From Gavia stellata (taxonomy: Eukaryota; Chordata; Aves; Gaviiformes; Gaviidae): 64,000 nucleotides of DNA. The notes under the pieces were generated by a model. That model made no database searches. It was not told where the DNA came from and saw only the letters and a list, made by a program, of their open reading frames with translations. Shown here in pieces: positions 1 to 12,492 of this stretch (position 1 is the first letter of the stretch; each line of letters starts with the position of its first letter). The stretch is taken from positions 71,978,495 to 72,042,494 of the forward strand of contig NC_082597.1 of NCBI RefSeq assembly GCF_030936135.1. The letters run 5' to 3'. The translations under genes and the position numbers were made by a program.

Positions 1-1169
1 TGTTGTTGATGTTTGGGGCTTTTTAAGGACATACAACATCCAGAACACTTTTCCTAAAGCAGTTTCTGGATTTGATGTAAGCAGACAATATCTATTCAAA
101 GAGATAGATCAGACCCTTTTGTAACAATAAGTGAAATAATTCTTAAGAGATAAGAAACTAATTGACTCTTCAAAGCCACTTTTCTCAAAGGAGTTAACAT
201 CCACAGGATGCATGAAAACAGCTTATTTTTTTCTTCACCTTTACTAACCTGGCACCTCTTTCTTTTTAACTTGCCTGTGTGTTTTGCACCTATTTTGAGT
301 GAATTAAAGATGAGCAATTCACAGAAGTAATGCATTTTCCGTCGGGCCATTACCACTTGTTTTCTCAGCATGTTCTGCAGATCCATCTAAAAAATGGATG
401 CTGTCATTGCAAAAATCAATTGGTGTGCAAGGTGGTCAGCATTTACCAACAACAGATAGTTAGCAATATAGTAAATATAGAGTGTAAAGGAGGTACTCAA
501 AATATGCTTCTGTTGGTCTATATTTTGGTCTGTTAAATGGTGCTTTGTGTTATAGGTAGTTGGCAAATGTAAAGATTTGCATTCATTCTGGATACCGCAT
601 GCTACAATGCCTGTTAGTAGCTGTGTGCCTGGCACATCTGTCAATTTTCTGTCTTGACCTCCGGGTCTGCTGCAAAAAATATGCTATATACCAAATCTAA
701 GTGGAGTGGGAGAAGACTGTGTTTGGAAGACAAATGTCAGAGCTGAAGTGAAGGCAGAGTTACTCTATCACAATGTTTTTTCAAATATCATATAATAATT
801 TATATTCTAGCTATTCTTATTTTTGTACTTGTTAAGACATACTCATTCAAATCATTTTCATCTGGTCGTCTTAGCTTTCATTAAGAGTGCAGTGAAATTC
901 TTTATAAATATCCTTGCAACAGGATATTGCAAGGAAGAGGAAGAAGTTTGTAGCTGTCATATAACCAGACACATCTCCATGACTATTCTTAAGAATTTAC
1001 CAGTGATTGTCAGTATTGTCAGACCAGGTGGTCTACAGAAAGTATCCTTCTAGCTCACTGGCTTTCTTTTAGACAGGCAGAAATTTCCCACCAGCTCGGA
1101 GCTTAGAAGCTATGCTATCTCCACTGCAGCTCTGAGAGGTGAGCAAAGGAAGGATGTATGTAACAGACT
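1..1169. other. AT-rich intergenic sequence, no gene seen
   Basis: I see no gene here. Open frames of 60-96 codons occur on both strands, but they overlap one another, show no family motif and have no convincing splice context, so I treat them as chance. No repeat family was recognised before the CR1 copy that follows. Confidence 0.6.
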
Positions 1170-2467
1170 CATATAATTGGACAAGATAGCTGTAAGTCAT
1201 CTAGTCCTATCCCTGCTCCAATCAAGGTTAACTTTAGAGTTAGATCAAGCTGCTCAGAGCATTTTACAATCAAGTTTTGAATATCTCCAAGGACAGAGGT
1301 TCCACAACTTTTCTGGGAAACTTGTTTCAATGCTTAACCACTCTCATTGTTAATTTATTTCCTTATAGCCAGTTGGAATTTCCCTTACTGCCACTTGTAT
1401 CTGTTGACCCATGTCCTTTTGCTGTGCACCTCTGAGAAGAGGCTGGTTCTGTCTTCTCTGTAGTACCCTAGTAGGTAGCTGAAATGGGCAATTATATATC
1501 ACCTTAACTTTCTCTTCTCCAGGCTAAATAAACCCATTTCCCTCAGCCTCTGCTCACATCGTGTGCTCTAGCCCCTTAACCATCTTCATAGCCCTGTGTT
1601 GAACTAACTCCAGCCTGTTTCTCTTGCCCTGGAGGGCCAGAAATGGCACAGTCTTCCAGAAGCAGCCACACAAGTGCCAGGTAGAGGGCAATCTGCTCTC
1701 TCCTTAATCTGATGACTGTGTTCTAACTAACACAGTCCAGGATGCAGTTGGCCTTCACAGTGACAAGAGCAAACTGCTGACTCACGTCCAACTTGTCCAC
1801 TAGGACCACCAACTCCTTTTCTGCAGAGTTGCCCTCTCACCTGCTCAGTCCCCAGCCCATACTGTTGTCTGGAGCTATTGCATCCTATATGTAGGACTTC
1901 GCATTGGTTTTGCTGAGCTTCATGAGGCTCCTTGTTAGCCCAGTCCTTCAGGTTGTCTCTGTCTCTTTCCAGGGGGTGTCTCTGAATGGCAGCCTCGCAG
2001 TGTCTCAGCCATCGCCCCGCACTCAGTGTTGTTCACAAACTTGCTGAGGGTAGGTTCTCTGTTGCAAGGGCTGTCAATGCAGATGCTAGGTAGTGTCAGT
2101 CCCAATATCAGCCCCTGAAAAATGCCTGTAGAAACCAGCCCCAGTTAGACTTTGAACCACTGAGCGCTATCCTTTGAGCCTGACCATCCAGCCAATTTTC
2201 CATTGTTCTCCTGTCTAGTCCATCTCTCCAATGTGCTTTTGAATGTATCAATAGCCTTGCGAAATTCAAGGTAAATTACATCCACTGCTCTGCCTACATC
2301 CACATAGACACTAATTTCATCACAGAAAGTGATCAGGTTGGTCAGGAACAATTTTTTCCTTGGTAAATATGTACTGGCTGTTCCTAGTCATGTTCTTATC
2401 CTTTATGTGTCTGGAAATGGCTTCTAGGGAAGACTTGCTACATAATCTTCATAGGGACTGAGGTGAG
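1170..2467 (-). mobile_element. CR1 LINE fragment, 5'-truncated, minus orientation
   Basis: The plus strand reads as the reverse complement of the 3' half of a CR1 LINE. Going rightwards there is a 3'-UTR-like stretch (1190-1330), then segments matching the familiar CR1 text on local element history (clusters near 1500-1660 and 1735-1860), then reverse-transcriptase coding remnants to about 2350, fading out near 2467. CR1 is the main avian non-LTR retrotransposon, and copies are usually 5'-truncated, as here. Many substitutions and broken frames make this an old, inactive copy. The boundaries are estimates made by eye and could be off by some tens of bases. Confidence 0.85.
2145..2351 (-). 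pseudogene. CR1 reverse transcriptase remnant
   Basis: One 68-codon open stretch inside the CR1 copy still shows reverse-transcriptase text: TNLITF near the start, then GRAVDVIYLEFRKAIDTF. This corresponds to the CR1 region where an aspartate of the catalytic core (VDVxYLDFxKAFD) normally sits; here that position reads E (YLEF). The frame ends soon after in unrelated sequence. It is a dead fragment, not a host gene. Confidence 0.8.
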
Positions 2468-2501
2468 GGTGGCCACCTCAGCCAGGTGGCCACCTCCCTG
2501 G
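2468..2501. repeat. Duplicated palindromic 10-mer
   Basis: The perfect palindrome GGTGGCCACC occurs at 2468-2477 and again at 2485-2494, so the period is 17 bases. It lies at the upstream edge of the CR1 copy. It looks like a small tandem duplication; no function is evident. Confidence 0.7.
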
Positions 2502-5500
2502 TACAGCTCTTACTGAGGACAGCTGGGAGTTGGAGGAAGGAGGGTTGGGATCTTAAAAGAGAATCTTATAGCTGCAGAGGCTTGACCACATTGCAAGAAA
2601 TATGAAAGCACATGCAGTTAGCTAAGCTGTATTCAAGTGTGCAGTTTCCTCATCAGTGAAGGAAATAGTTGAGATATACCCTAGATATGAAGTTAACTTT
2701 AGATAGTTATTTCAACGTGAAAAACCAGGTTTACAGTCCATCTGATGTCTTTGATCACCTCTTTTCATGTACCTAGGGTGAAAATGGAAAATCCTGGACA
2801 TCAAGAATTGCAGGTTCAATTCCTAACTTGGCTTTCTGTATAAAATGAAGATCCTTTTGTGACAGTGAAATGGTGGAAAGCTGAAAATTTTAATATTGGA
2901 CAGTTAGAAAAATTGCCATCAACAACTGGTTATTTCAGTATAACATATTTTTTCATTGCTAAAAGTATTATTGATTTCTGCTGTATTTTTTTTTGCCCTT
3001 TGGAAAGTACAAAGCCCTTAAATAATTTGAGTCTTCCCTTATTCCTCAAAATTGCGGCATATGACTGATAACTGCCTTTAGAACTCCTAATAGCTAAATT
3101 ACAATTATTATGCAAAGACCTACAATAGACAGTTATATGGATTGTTAAATGACTTTGCCTTTTTTGCAAACCATAATCATTTTCCTTTATTAGCTGAAGG
3201 ATTTCATAATTTAAGGAAGATGAGAACCTATAAGTCACACTTTCAAATAAGGAACATGGATATTGCAAACATTAAATTCTCCCATAAAAATGTTAAGGCA
3301 TCATTAAACTAGGATCAGATTAATACAATTCAGTCAACTCTAGATAGATATCTCCTGTAATAGGCTGAAACAATACCTGGTGATATAGGATGTATAAGAT
3401 TTTACTACAACCAATTTATAAACCTATAAAACATACAGGTATCACTCAAAGCCATCATTAATTTTGCATGCCTTGTATTAAATCAAGTGAGTTTGATAAG
3501 GAAAAATATTCCCCTCCCTTACTGTATCTCACTTTCTATTGTTAGCTGCTATCATAGCATCTTACTTCTACCGTAAGTCAGATGAGAGACTGCTTCTGGT
3601 AGAGGTTGACCTGAGAATCTGTGCTTGATTTATCCATCTGTTTAGGTGTCTGAAAGATTTTTAAATGAATTTTCAAGGCATAATTTAGTTCTTACTTGTA
3701 CCACTGTAAATTTGAAGTCATTCTGCATTTGTTCCAGAACAACAGCAAGCAGGATTTGACCCCGAGTTTAGTGAAATTAAAACCAAAAGCTTGCATTTCT
3801 TCCACTCAGCTGGGCAAAGGAAGGGAGATAGCTGGGGAAAAAGAGGGTTTGGACTAAAGGCTCTGTGCGTATTCCTTCCAAAGGTATAAGGTAGCTCTGC
3901 GGATCTGGAAAAATGTCAATTTCAGAAAAGCAGGGCGGAACCAATGACACAAGTGCTTTATTTATTAGCGCACCGTCCCAATCCTTTGAGTGCATACCTG
4001 CTGTGAAGAATACAGCTAAGATTGGGCTGGACTGCTTCTAACTCCTAACCTGCTCATTCAAATTTAGCTTAGATCGGTTTTCACGTGATTCTTAAGAGGA
4101 CCCTTGTGGAATATGTCTGTGTTACTTGGATGGTAATTTTGGCTCAGAGTATCGCCTAGTAAGCAATCAGTGACCAAATAGAGTTGGTGCAAAACCAATC
4201 CTTTCATTTGGGGTAATAGGAAGAAAAAATTACTGGTAAATAGCAGGGGAGAGTGTTGCTGGCTATGGTGTCCTCTTATGAACAATCTTCAGAACGTCTC
4301 TTAGACCAACACCTGTCTCTCTCCTGTTCTGCATATAAGTGTACGTACCCTGTGGCCACAGTGGAAATGCAGGAGTTCTGATACATGGCCTTTGTTATCT
4401 ATTTGTCCTGTGACTTGTGCCTGAGAAGTGCTAGGATACATATTTAAAGTGTTGTATATGTTGCCCTACTTTGACCTCCATTTGGGTATACCTGTATTTG
4501 AGTATGTAAGTACAGATTGCCAAAACCAGAGCAGATTTATCACATACTCATTTATGTGTGCATAAGGAACAAGAAGAGCGAGGGAAATGTTTCCCCCACG
4601 TCCCTCGCTTCCCCAGACAAGTATCAGTGCATTATGTTAAAAATAGATCAGAGCATGATAATAGGCTGTAATGTATCGGTTCTATGTATTAGTAATTGGA
4701 GTGTACATAGCCTCTGCTGCTGAATTAATCACAATAAGATCCAGAGGCTGAAGCTGGACTGAGAAGAAAACAAGAAAGGAGAAAGAGTAACTTGCTAAGC
4801 TGAGCAGAGCTGATGTGGCTCCTAGGAGACTTACAGCAGTAAAGACAAAATCTCTTTGGAGGCACTGTTTAATGGCTAGATGGGAAAAAAAATTAGTTTA
4901 ACTAGTTCTGTGAAGCCAGATTGGGCCATTCAGGACAGGCAACCTTGTATACACTGGCCTTTTTTTTAATATAGACTAAACTGGATGCACCCTGGGTGCT
5001 TAAAGAGAGAAACACCTACATGCACAATAGTATTTGTTTGTAAATCTGTATTAATGATCAAAAATGCAATGCAAGCAAACAGAAGGACATTTCAAACATT
5101 GTAAAAGATGAATATAGATTAGTTCCTTTGTAAAGCTTTTCCATTTGAGTCTCAGATAAGTTATGTGATTTAGCTCAGTATTTGCAGTATTCCCTAAGGT
5201 CTGTATAGGACACATCCCAGACTACCTCAGTGATTTATTGAATCATCTAATGCAATTGAATTCTGAGTGACAGCCAAAATTATATGTAGTTAGTAAAAAA
5301 TGTTGTTGTATTTAATCATATAATTGTGCATCCATTTAGATCAGCCCAGCAATCATAAGAACCCTTTAGGCAAGTAGCTTCACCTATGTGACTCGTCATT
5401 AGTAAGTAGGAAAGCTCACTCAGAGGGCATTTTCATGCAAAGAATTTGAAGAATGAGGCCTAGCTGTATGTCAGCAAGACACATTTCTAATAATCCATTC

Positions 5501-6333
5501 TTGTAGGTGAGAATTGTGTTTAAATTAGGTTTTTTTACATGCAGCCATCTTGTTGCAAAGTAAAAGATGCTACCCTGGTGATATCTCACATGGAAGAAAC
5601 TATGAAGCAATTTCTGTTATATTTTACCAATTTAACTGTATAAGGGGGAAAAAAAGCGTAAAATACTATTTCAGCCTAGATTCCAGCCTAGATACCCATC
5701 GAACCTTTCCTGAACTGCCCTGTCAGTACATTCTTCCACTAACAACTTCTGAATCTGTTAGTAAATATCAAGCAAATTTGAAAGAAGAAGTGAAGTTTTC
5801 AAAATGCATTGTCTTCCCCTAAGACTCATGAAAAAGTCTCAGAATATAACGCAGAGGCCGAGATTAGCACTCTCAGTGAGGGAAAGGCATTTACAATTCA
5901 GCTGCTGCATATACTCTATATCAGCAGCCATCTGGTCCGTCAGCAACATGCATACTTCCGGGCTTCTCATGCTGTTGTTTGGGTACTCTAATGCTGTAAT
6001 AGCTGGAGATGTGATGAGAAACTGGTGTGACTGTAGCCTCACATCAGTGGTCTAAAGGGAATAGCTCACTGAACAACTTTGTTGTTTAGTTAAACTTCCT
6101 GTTTAATGAAATATTTTAAGATTAGAGCCATTTGGTGGAAAATCCTCCAGTTGCAAAGAGGAGGACATTCAACGGGAAATCAAGGCATAAATGATGCAGA
6201 GATTTTATGCTGATCTTGGTTCATTCCATATGGCTGGTAATTGCTATCAGAGTAAGTCACAAAGTGAGCTAGTATCTTTGCTCACACACAAATTATTGAA
6301 ACGTATTTTCCAAGTCAGAAAACAACCCATTAG
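2502..6333. other. Intergenic sequence, no gene seen
   Basis: No coding region or clear repeat family was recognised. Short open frames (up to 112 codons at 2930-3268 minus) lack motifs and overlap frames on the other strand. The only structured element I noted is the inverted repeat at 4577-4609. Confidence 0.6.
4577..4609. repeat. Nested inverted repeats that compete for the same bases
   Basis: AGCGAGGGA (4577-4585) is a perfect inverted match to TCCCTCGCT (4601-4609), giving a 9-bp stem with a 15-base loop. Inside the same stretch GGGAAA (4582-4587) pairs with TTTCCC (4590-4595) around a 2-base loop. The two stems share bases, so they cannot form together. No coding or RNA-gene context was seen. 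Confidence 0.6.
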
Positions 6334-6412
6334 TTGAATCACTAGCTTGGGAGTCAGGAGACCTGACTTTCTGGTCCACCTTAGGCTCTTGGAGTTACCA
6401 TAGGCAAGGATT
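6334..6412 (+). mobile_element. MIR-like tRNA SINE relic
   Basis: The stretch carries a run resembling the conserved core of MIR/CORE-type SINEs: GGGAGTCAGGAGACCTGA, followed 30-45 bases later by text like the 'accttgggcaagt' segment (here taccataggcaagg). MIR-type SINEs are ancient and are found as faint relics across amniotes. The call rests on recognition by eye of two diverged blocks in the right order. Confidence 0.4.
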
Positions 6413-6664
6413 TAAAATATGGCTTTGCTGCAGACTGCAGTGAAGCATCAAGGTCTGCTAGCTAGTTTTTAATGACCTAGCTTGGAAGCAATCTGTGGCA
6501 GTACTCAGTTAACTTATCCTCGGCTTCACTGCCAGTTCATCCATTAATTTAACATGTGACAGCTGGTTTCATGAAGTTCAGCAGGGATCAAATATAATCC
6601 AGCATCCTGATCAATCATATGAAATAAATTTAGCATTAAATGACCCAATGGTCAGCTCAAGGTA

Positions 6665-6708
6665 GATGTTAATTGTCTAACCATAGGGACTCAATTGACT
6701 TTGTAAAG
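6665..6708 (+). repeat. Copy 1 of a 44-base dispersed repeat
   Basis: This 44-base stretch aligns without gaps to 8187-8230, in the same orientation, with 39 of 44 bases identical. The shared core includes AGGGACTCAATT and ACTTTGTAAAG. The source family was not recognised. Confidence 0.65.
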
Positions 6709-8186
6709 TAGGACAGATGGGCTCTGTAGGGCTGAAGATGAAGGGCAAAATAGCTAGCAAAGGGCCCCAAGGGGCCATATATAGAACATGATTCATCTCA
6801 CCTAACTTTAGAGATCCCCAAACCTAATTACCTTTATAGTCAGTGGAGAGTTTAATGCCTTTTGGAGCATGATCCATCTATGTTATTTGAGGCATCACCT
6901 TGATGATGAGAAAGGCATCTAGCTGAGATGGGAATCTAGAAGACCTCCATATTGAGCCAGGTGAATCCAACCTTGGAGTCTTTCCAGTCAGTGACCTTCT
7001 TCATTTAAAGATTGAAGTAGTGTATCTGTACTACAGCTTACAGATAAGAGAAGAAACACTTGCCTAACTCTGCCTTAGCTCCCTGCCATGTCTCCCTGTC
7101 ATGTTCTGGGGATAATACCTTCATGAAGCTGTAGAAAGACAAGGTGGAGGTCAGACCTCTTATCAGACCAATAGGTCTAGCTGGAAAAACGATAGAAGCT
7201 TTCAAGCCATTCTTGAGGATATTAATATGCATGGACGGTATGTTAACAGGAAACCTTTCAGCATCTTAGACGAGATAGCTGAACTTTATTTCAGTGAAAC
7301 AGCTGAGCTCAGTATTGTCAGTCGTGAGAAAAACCTTACCAACATTTGCAGTTTTATTAGTAAGGACGCTGCCAAATGAAGCCTATGAAATGTCATATTG
7401 TTAAGCTCAGCATAATCGATAGCAGAATTTTACAGTATTGGAAGGAAGGATCTTTTTTACCTGTACTTTGTGATCAGCGTTCTTGGGTTTATTAGCATTG
7501 AAGTGTCAACCTAAGGAGAAGCTAAAAGGCTTCATTGCTCACCGAGGAGGATGAAGCACGAGCAAAAAGCCACGAGAGGGAGCTGTTAGAAGCAGTAAAG
7601 CTGTCGGGTTTCTCCTCATTAAAAGCAGCGTGTTGCTTTTAAAAGGCAGTCAGCAAAAGATTGTTGAACTTTCAGAGGCTCACAGCATCTTTAAAATAAA
7701 GTTGCTTCTGGGAGGGAACTCGACTGAAAAGTTAGAAATAGCTTTTGAAAAAAAAAAACAAGTAAAAATCTGTGTGAAACCTACTTAAAATGTTGTGTCT
7801 ATTAAAAAAGAAATACCACAATACCTATAATTTTAAGGTCAAATGTTTTCATTTCTGCTTCCTTTATATTTATTTCAAGTAGTAAAATGCATTATGTAAT
7901 ATAGATACGATGCCATTTTGCTGCTGAATATAAACATAGGAGTGTATGAGGGGACAGACCTGCTTAGATTATTGGCTCAAGCCCCATGATAACAGCTCCG
8001 TTCTCCACTTGTCTCACTTGTAGTTACTTACGTCTCTGTACTGCTAGAGTCCTCCATTGGAAAACCTCTGTATGTTTTACAGAGTTCATCAGGAATTAAA
8101 CGCATATGTGAACTCCTAGCCAGTCTTAAAAAATGAATGTGGTAGTAAATGGCTCAAGTCATGTCAAATATATAGGGCCAAACGTG
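6709..8186. other. Intergenic sequence between the repeat pair, no gene seen
   Basis: No coding region, RNA gene or recognisable transposon was found. The sequence is AT-rich with short chance frames only. Confidence 0.6.
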
Positions 8187-8230
8187 GATATTAATTATAT
8201 AACCAGAGGGACTCAATTTACTTTGTAAAG
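8187..8230 (+). repeat. Copy 2 of a 44-base dispersed repeat
   Basis: Second member of the pair with 6665-6708, 1522 bases away and in the same orientation. The sequence outside the 44 bases is only vaguely alike (both have taaatg and gctcaag within about 50 bases upstream). An old dispersed element is therefore more likely than a recent segmental duplication. Confidence 0.65.
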
Positions 8231-8667
8231 CAATTAAAAGAAGACAGAAACTTACAGTCTGTTTCTAGAAAAGAGTAATGTCTGTTTAAAAATAACTTCC
8301 TACCCAGAATAGCCTGCCTGTCTCACATAATATCAATTGTGGGGGAAAACCCCCCAAACCCAGGCATTTACAGCACTGCTTCTTTATGGAAAAATCAAAA
8401 TCAAGTTTCAAAACTTACAGAAGTTGACAGTTAGGTGCCCAGACCCACATTTAGGCATGTAAACAAAGGATTTGCTTTTCAAACTGGCTAAAGAACACAT
8501 TAAAATTTAGTTTCCCCTTGTGTTTATTCTCCATGGGCAGGTTAAAGCAATGAAAGAGGCCTGTGTTCCTGTGCACAGGTTTAAGGAGGTAGAAGGTTTG
8601 TTTTTTTCAATATAGAGTACAGTTTAATATTGCTTTGGATTATTCTAGTAGCCTGGTAGTCTGTTTC

Positions 8668-8691
8668 TTTTTTTTTTTTTTTTTTTTTTTT
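8668..8691. repeat. T24 homopolymer
   Basis: A run of 24 T on the plus strand. It could be the poly(A) tail of a minus-strand retroposed copy, but no recognisable element lies to its right. Confidence 0.9.
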
Positions 8692-10720
8692 AATGTATTT
8701 CTTAGCAAGGATTCCTTTCAAGCATATTAATCAGAGCTGGAGTTTGTTCCTATATCCATAAGCATAGTAGATCTGTATGAAAACTTCATTAATCTAAAGC
8801 ACCTGCTCCAGCAGGCATCCTGATGGAAAGTTAGTGTATTCTTTGATATTTTACTGCATTTTAGTTTTGTTTTGAGTGGTGTTCATAATACCATCTTCTT
8901 TACAGTGCACCCTCTTAAAAATACCATTGAGTGATCTGGACCCAGCTGTCAGTGAGAGCATCATATCTGTTCAGAGCAATAGCCACAGCATCTGTTCCTC
9001 TCTCTGCCTCCTGGCTGGACAGAATGCCAGGATCAGACATCTTCAAATATCTACTGGTGCACCATCTTTGAAGCAGTGTAGTCAGAGAGACAGAAAGGAA
9101 AGCAACAAGACTGTCCCTGCATGACTCACAAGGTCTTTGCGCTTCCATGTTCACCCTTCATAATTACTTTAGAAATCAGTTTCTAGCAATGGGCTAAAAA
9201 AACTATGGTAGTTACTTTTGTCTTCACAGTATAGCACAGCATCAAAACTTATGATCCACCTTTTTTGCTAGCCTGAGTTAAATATATTAGAAAGAAACAG
9301 TATGTTTCATTGGTCTAATCCATACTGCACTTAACTATTCCTTCTTCCAGGAGTATTATGCTTTTTTCTGTGACATTTTCCCCTCTGCCCTGTTGTGAAT
9401 ATGACTATAGTGGGATTTACAAAAAGAAAGCATTTAATGCATACAAACATGACAGCAGAAAAAGGAGCTGAAGTTGTGTTTGCCTTGATTGTTTATTTCA
9501 AAACTACAGTGAGAAAGAGCTTCAAAACCACCTGAAAGCTTGCTGAGAGATAGCATTTGGGAGCTGGGGGCTATTACCTTTATACTTCAGTAGAATCTCT
9601 TTGCTTTTACATCAATGTTTCTAAAGTAAAAAAAAGTTGAAGACAGGGAGAAAAAAAAATATCAATTCTGAGTGCCTTTTTCAGGCAAAATTTTACTGAA
9701 ACTAGAAAGTTCATATAAACAAGGACTTCCAGACATGACAGCAAGAAACTTTTAACTCTTGTATGGCAATTTCAAAATCTTTTTGTGAGAAAGGGTGGGG
9801 CCATATGCTTAAGCAATCCATGGCAATACCAATAGCTCCATTTCCACTCTCTTCAATGAGTCCAATATGCTCTAGGTGATGTTACTGTCAAGGATGTGCA
9901 TCAAACATCAGTTACATCATTTACTTTGTTATACAAGCAGGGTTCTTGCTTGCATTTTCAAATGTGGCTGAGCCAGTAATATATTATCTTCACTGTTAAA
10001 ACTCCAAGAACACTTAGCAATGTGTGTATATATATATATCAGTCTTTTAAGCATCTCATTTTTCTTTAAAAGACCTTCACTTTTAAAAAAATAAATACTA
10101 ATAAAATACACTCAGAAAAGGAGAAGGTATATCTGTTTTACTGCTGTAAATTTAATTCCTTCCCAAATTCTGCACTCTTGTTCATCTGCACTTACCAGTA
10201 GTAAAAGACAAGTGAAATCCTAAGAACATCAAATTATGTCTATACTCGGTGCTTTAGTATGCTTAAGTCTAAATGCATCCTGCAACTGTTTCAGCTGGCA
10301 CACGGGCCAGAAGACAGCCACTGTGTTACAACACTTACCCCCCCATCTGGACAGAAAGGGAAGGAAAACTGTGGGTTATACTGCAGATTCCACCTATCTG
10401 GAAGTCCACATTCCCATTAATATGAGCAAATAAAAACTAATTAGCTTCTCTGTGGCTGTCTTAACAAATCTTTAAAGGGTAAAGAATTTCTTAAAAAGTT
10501 CTCTGCTGCTCACTGTATAAAGGTACATGAAGGCTTCTTCATTGTGTACAGAAAACACAGAAGCTCTCTTTTGTGCAGGTGTCTGATTCCCAGATTTACT
10601 TTTTCTAATTTGAATTCCAGATCTGCATGGTGCTTCACTTTTACAGTAGTCAAAACAGAAAGTCTGTAGCTTTATACCACAGTAAAGAAAAAAGCATTAA
10701 TACATCAATCTCATATCCAG

Positions 10721-10726
10721 TTTATT
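10721..10726 (-). terminator. Candidate poly(A) signal AATAAA (distal)
   Basis: Minus-strand AATAAA about 1.77 kb past the RERGL stop. Of the three candidates it has the best downstream context: GATTGATGTATT and then a T-rich stretch within about 45 bases. Use by RERGL is inference. Confidence 0.35.
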
Positions 10727-11003
10727 TAATACCATAGCAGTAAATACAGGTAAGAGTTCTTGAATCTGGCAATGCTAAAGCTAGTGAGATACAGCTACCT
10801 GACAGATCAACAGTCTATTAGTAGTTCTGGAATGCCATGTGTGTTGGAAAGCTGAAGGGTGTACATGAGTAGTCTTCAAGTTTAGCCTCATAGATATTAA
10901 TATTCCAGTATTTGTAGTCTTAAAACAAGTGAAATAAACAGTATCTTTTCCTTCAAAAAAGGAAGTGATCTTTGGTCAACAATTATTAAAATGTGTTTTT
11001 GTT

Positions 11004-11009
11004 TTTATT
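11004..11009 (-). terminator. Candidate poly(A) signal AATAAA (middle)
   Basis: The first canonical minus-strand AATAAA downstream of the RERGL stop codon that I found, about 1.5 kb away. The downstream bases are A-rich at first and only weakly GT-rich. Confidence 0.3.
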
Positions 11010-11930
11010 TTACAACAGTAATGCTAAGATTATATAACTTTTTTATGATATCTTCTGGGGGTAGACATTGGATAATCAGTATTCTGCTGTGACTAATAAA
11101 CTAATCTTACTAGTTTGAATGCAGGTAAAATTTCAGAGCAGAAGTAGGCTTCAACTCAGCAACTTACAAAGACTGAATCCCAGCTGTCCTCTGGAATTGG
11201 AAGGAGGCAGTAATTCATCTTCAGATCATTTCTCTTTCCTTTCATCATTTCTGTATGAGCACAGCACTTTCAAACACACTGGGCTAAGCCCTTATTTAGT
11301 TAAGTCTACAGTAAGAGCTCTGAATGTCAACTGACAACATATTTAGACCCCTCTGATGTTTAATAACTGCATTTGAAAAGTGTAGCTAACCTATTCCTTA
11401 GTGCTTTCTCAAGTGGCATTTCAATACCATAGCGATGACTACTTGTAAAAACATTGGTCCTTAGGAAAAACACTCTATGCAAGTTAGGAGCACAGGTCTT
11501 ACCAGCAGGCTGACCTTTACATTCAGGCAGACATCCTAAAGAACTTGTGCTCTTTACCAGTCCATGTGCTTCCAAGCTTCTACTCCCATCTAAAACTGAA
11601 CAGGCACATCTACCTTACAGGTAAGGAAGCTTTGTTACAGTCCACAAAAACTGCTCTGTGAAAGGGATCAGCCTAAGATGTTACATTGGCCTTACACTGG
11701 CCCTAGCCATAAAATTATTTCATAAACAATGACCTTGCCAAAACAGTCCAATGCTCACTGACTAACATTTCAGTTCCTACCCTCCTCAACCTTCTCTACT
11801 TTCTTTCACCACTCAAAAAAAAAACTGAAACAGGAGGCAATACTGCTTTGTTTATCCGCTTCCCTACTTCTGGTGCCTCTGCAAGGCTGCTTTGCAGGTA
11901 AATACCTTTTGTAGATTTGGTGTCTAAGCA

Positions 11931-11936
11931 TTTAAT
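11931..11936 (-). terminator. Candidate poly(A) signal ATTAAA (proximal)
   Basis: Minus-strand ATTAAA variant about 560 bases past the RERGL stop. No good GT-rich element follows, so this is the weakest of the three by context, although its distance is reasonable. Confidence 0.25.
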
Positions 11937-12265
11937 TCATATGAATTTCAGCAGGTGCTAGGCACCTTTAGGCACATGATGATCTGAGCCATCCTTCCTT
12001 GAGTTAAATACAAATACATTAACACATACAGCAGCACTATTTTGCTTTTCTTTAGCGCAAGTGTTCTTGCACTACAGAACAACTAACTACTTCTCAGAAT
12101 TCTGAAGTAGGATTTTTATCAGCAAGGCTGAGTTTACTGGAAATAACTGTTTATACTTCAGTTGCACCTAGAAGCTCTATCCAAGACCATGCTGGTGTTG
12201 AATAAATACAGATTAAAACTCCCCTCTGAAGACCTTATGATATAAAGGGTGAGAGAAGCATCTTA

Positions 12266-12363
12266 GAATTTAAGTGACATAGCCCTAACACAGTAAATCT
12301 GTAGTAGAACTGGAAATAGAAGGTCAGATCTTCTAGGTCTAGACCCTGTCCACTTGACAATAG
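12266..12363 (-). mobile_element. MIR-like SINE relic in the RERGL 3' flank
   Basis: On the plus strand, in order, are aagtgacatagccc, then aacacagtaaat, then gtagtagaactggaaatag, then aggtctagaccctgtc. This reproduces the order of blocks in a reversed MIR-type SINE (aagtgacttgccc, cacacag, gtggcagagctggga, and the anticodon-side ccaggtct...). It begins 130 bases past the RERGL stop, in the same sense as the gene, so it is probably part of the 3' UTR. The divergence is high, as expected for an ancient element. Confidence 0.55.
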
Positions 12364-12492
12364 TATCTCCTGCCTTTGGTTTCTACTGTCTTACTCCTCC
12401 AGAGATTGACCTTTGGAGGAAATGGACTGAATCACAAGAGCTGCCTGTGCTCCATTATTTCAGCTTATTCCTACTTCAAGACTAACCATCTT

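Larger units (their letters stand above)
8692..12265. other. Sequence 3' of RERGL, part possibly its 3' UTR
   Basis: No coding region was recognised. The right part, from about 12492 down to one of the poly(A) candidates (11931, 11004 or 10721), is likely the RERGL 3' untranslated region, since the stop codon is at 12493-12495 and the gene runs leftwards. A short TA microsatellite lies near 10025-10040. Confidence 0.5.

Noticed and set aside
5804..6055. Three overlapping short frames on both strands
   Set aside because: No motif in any frame, and simultaneous openness argues for chance.
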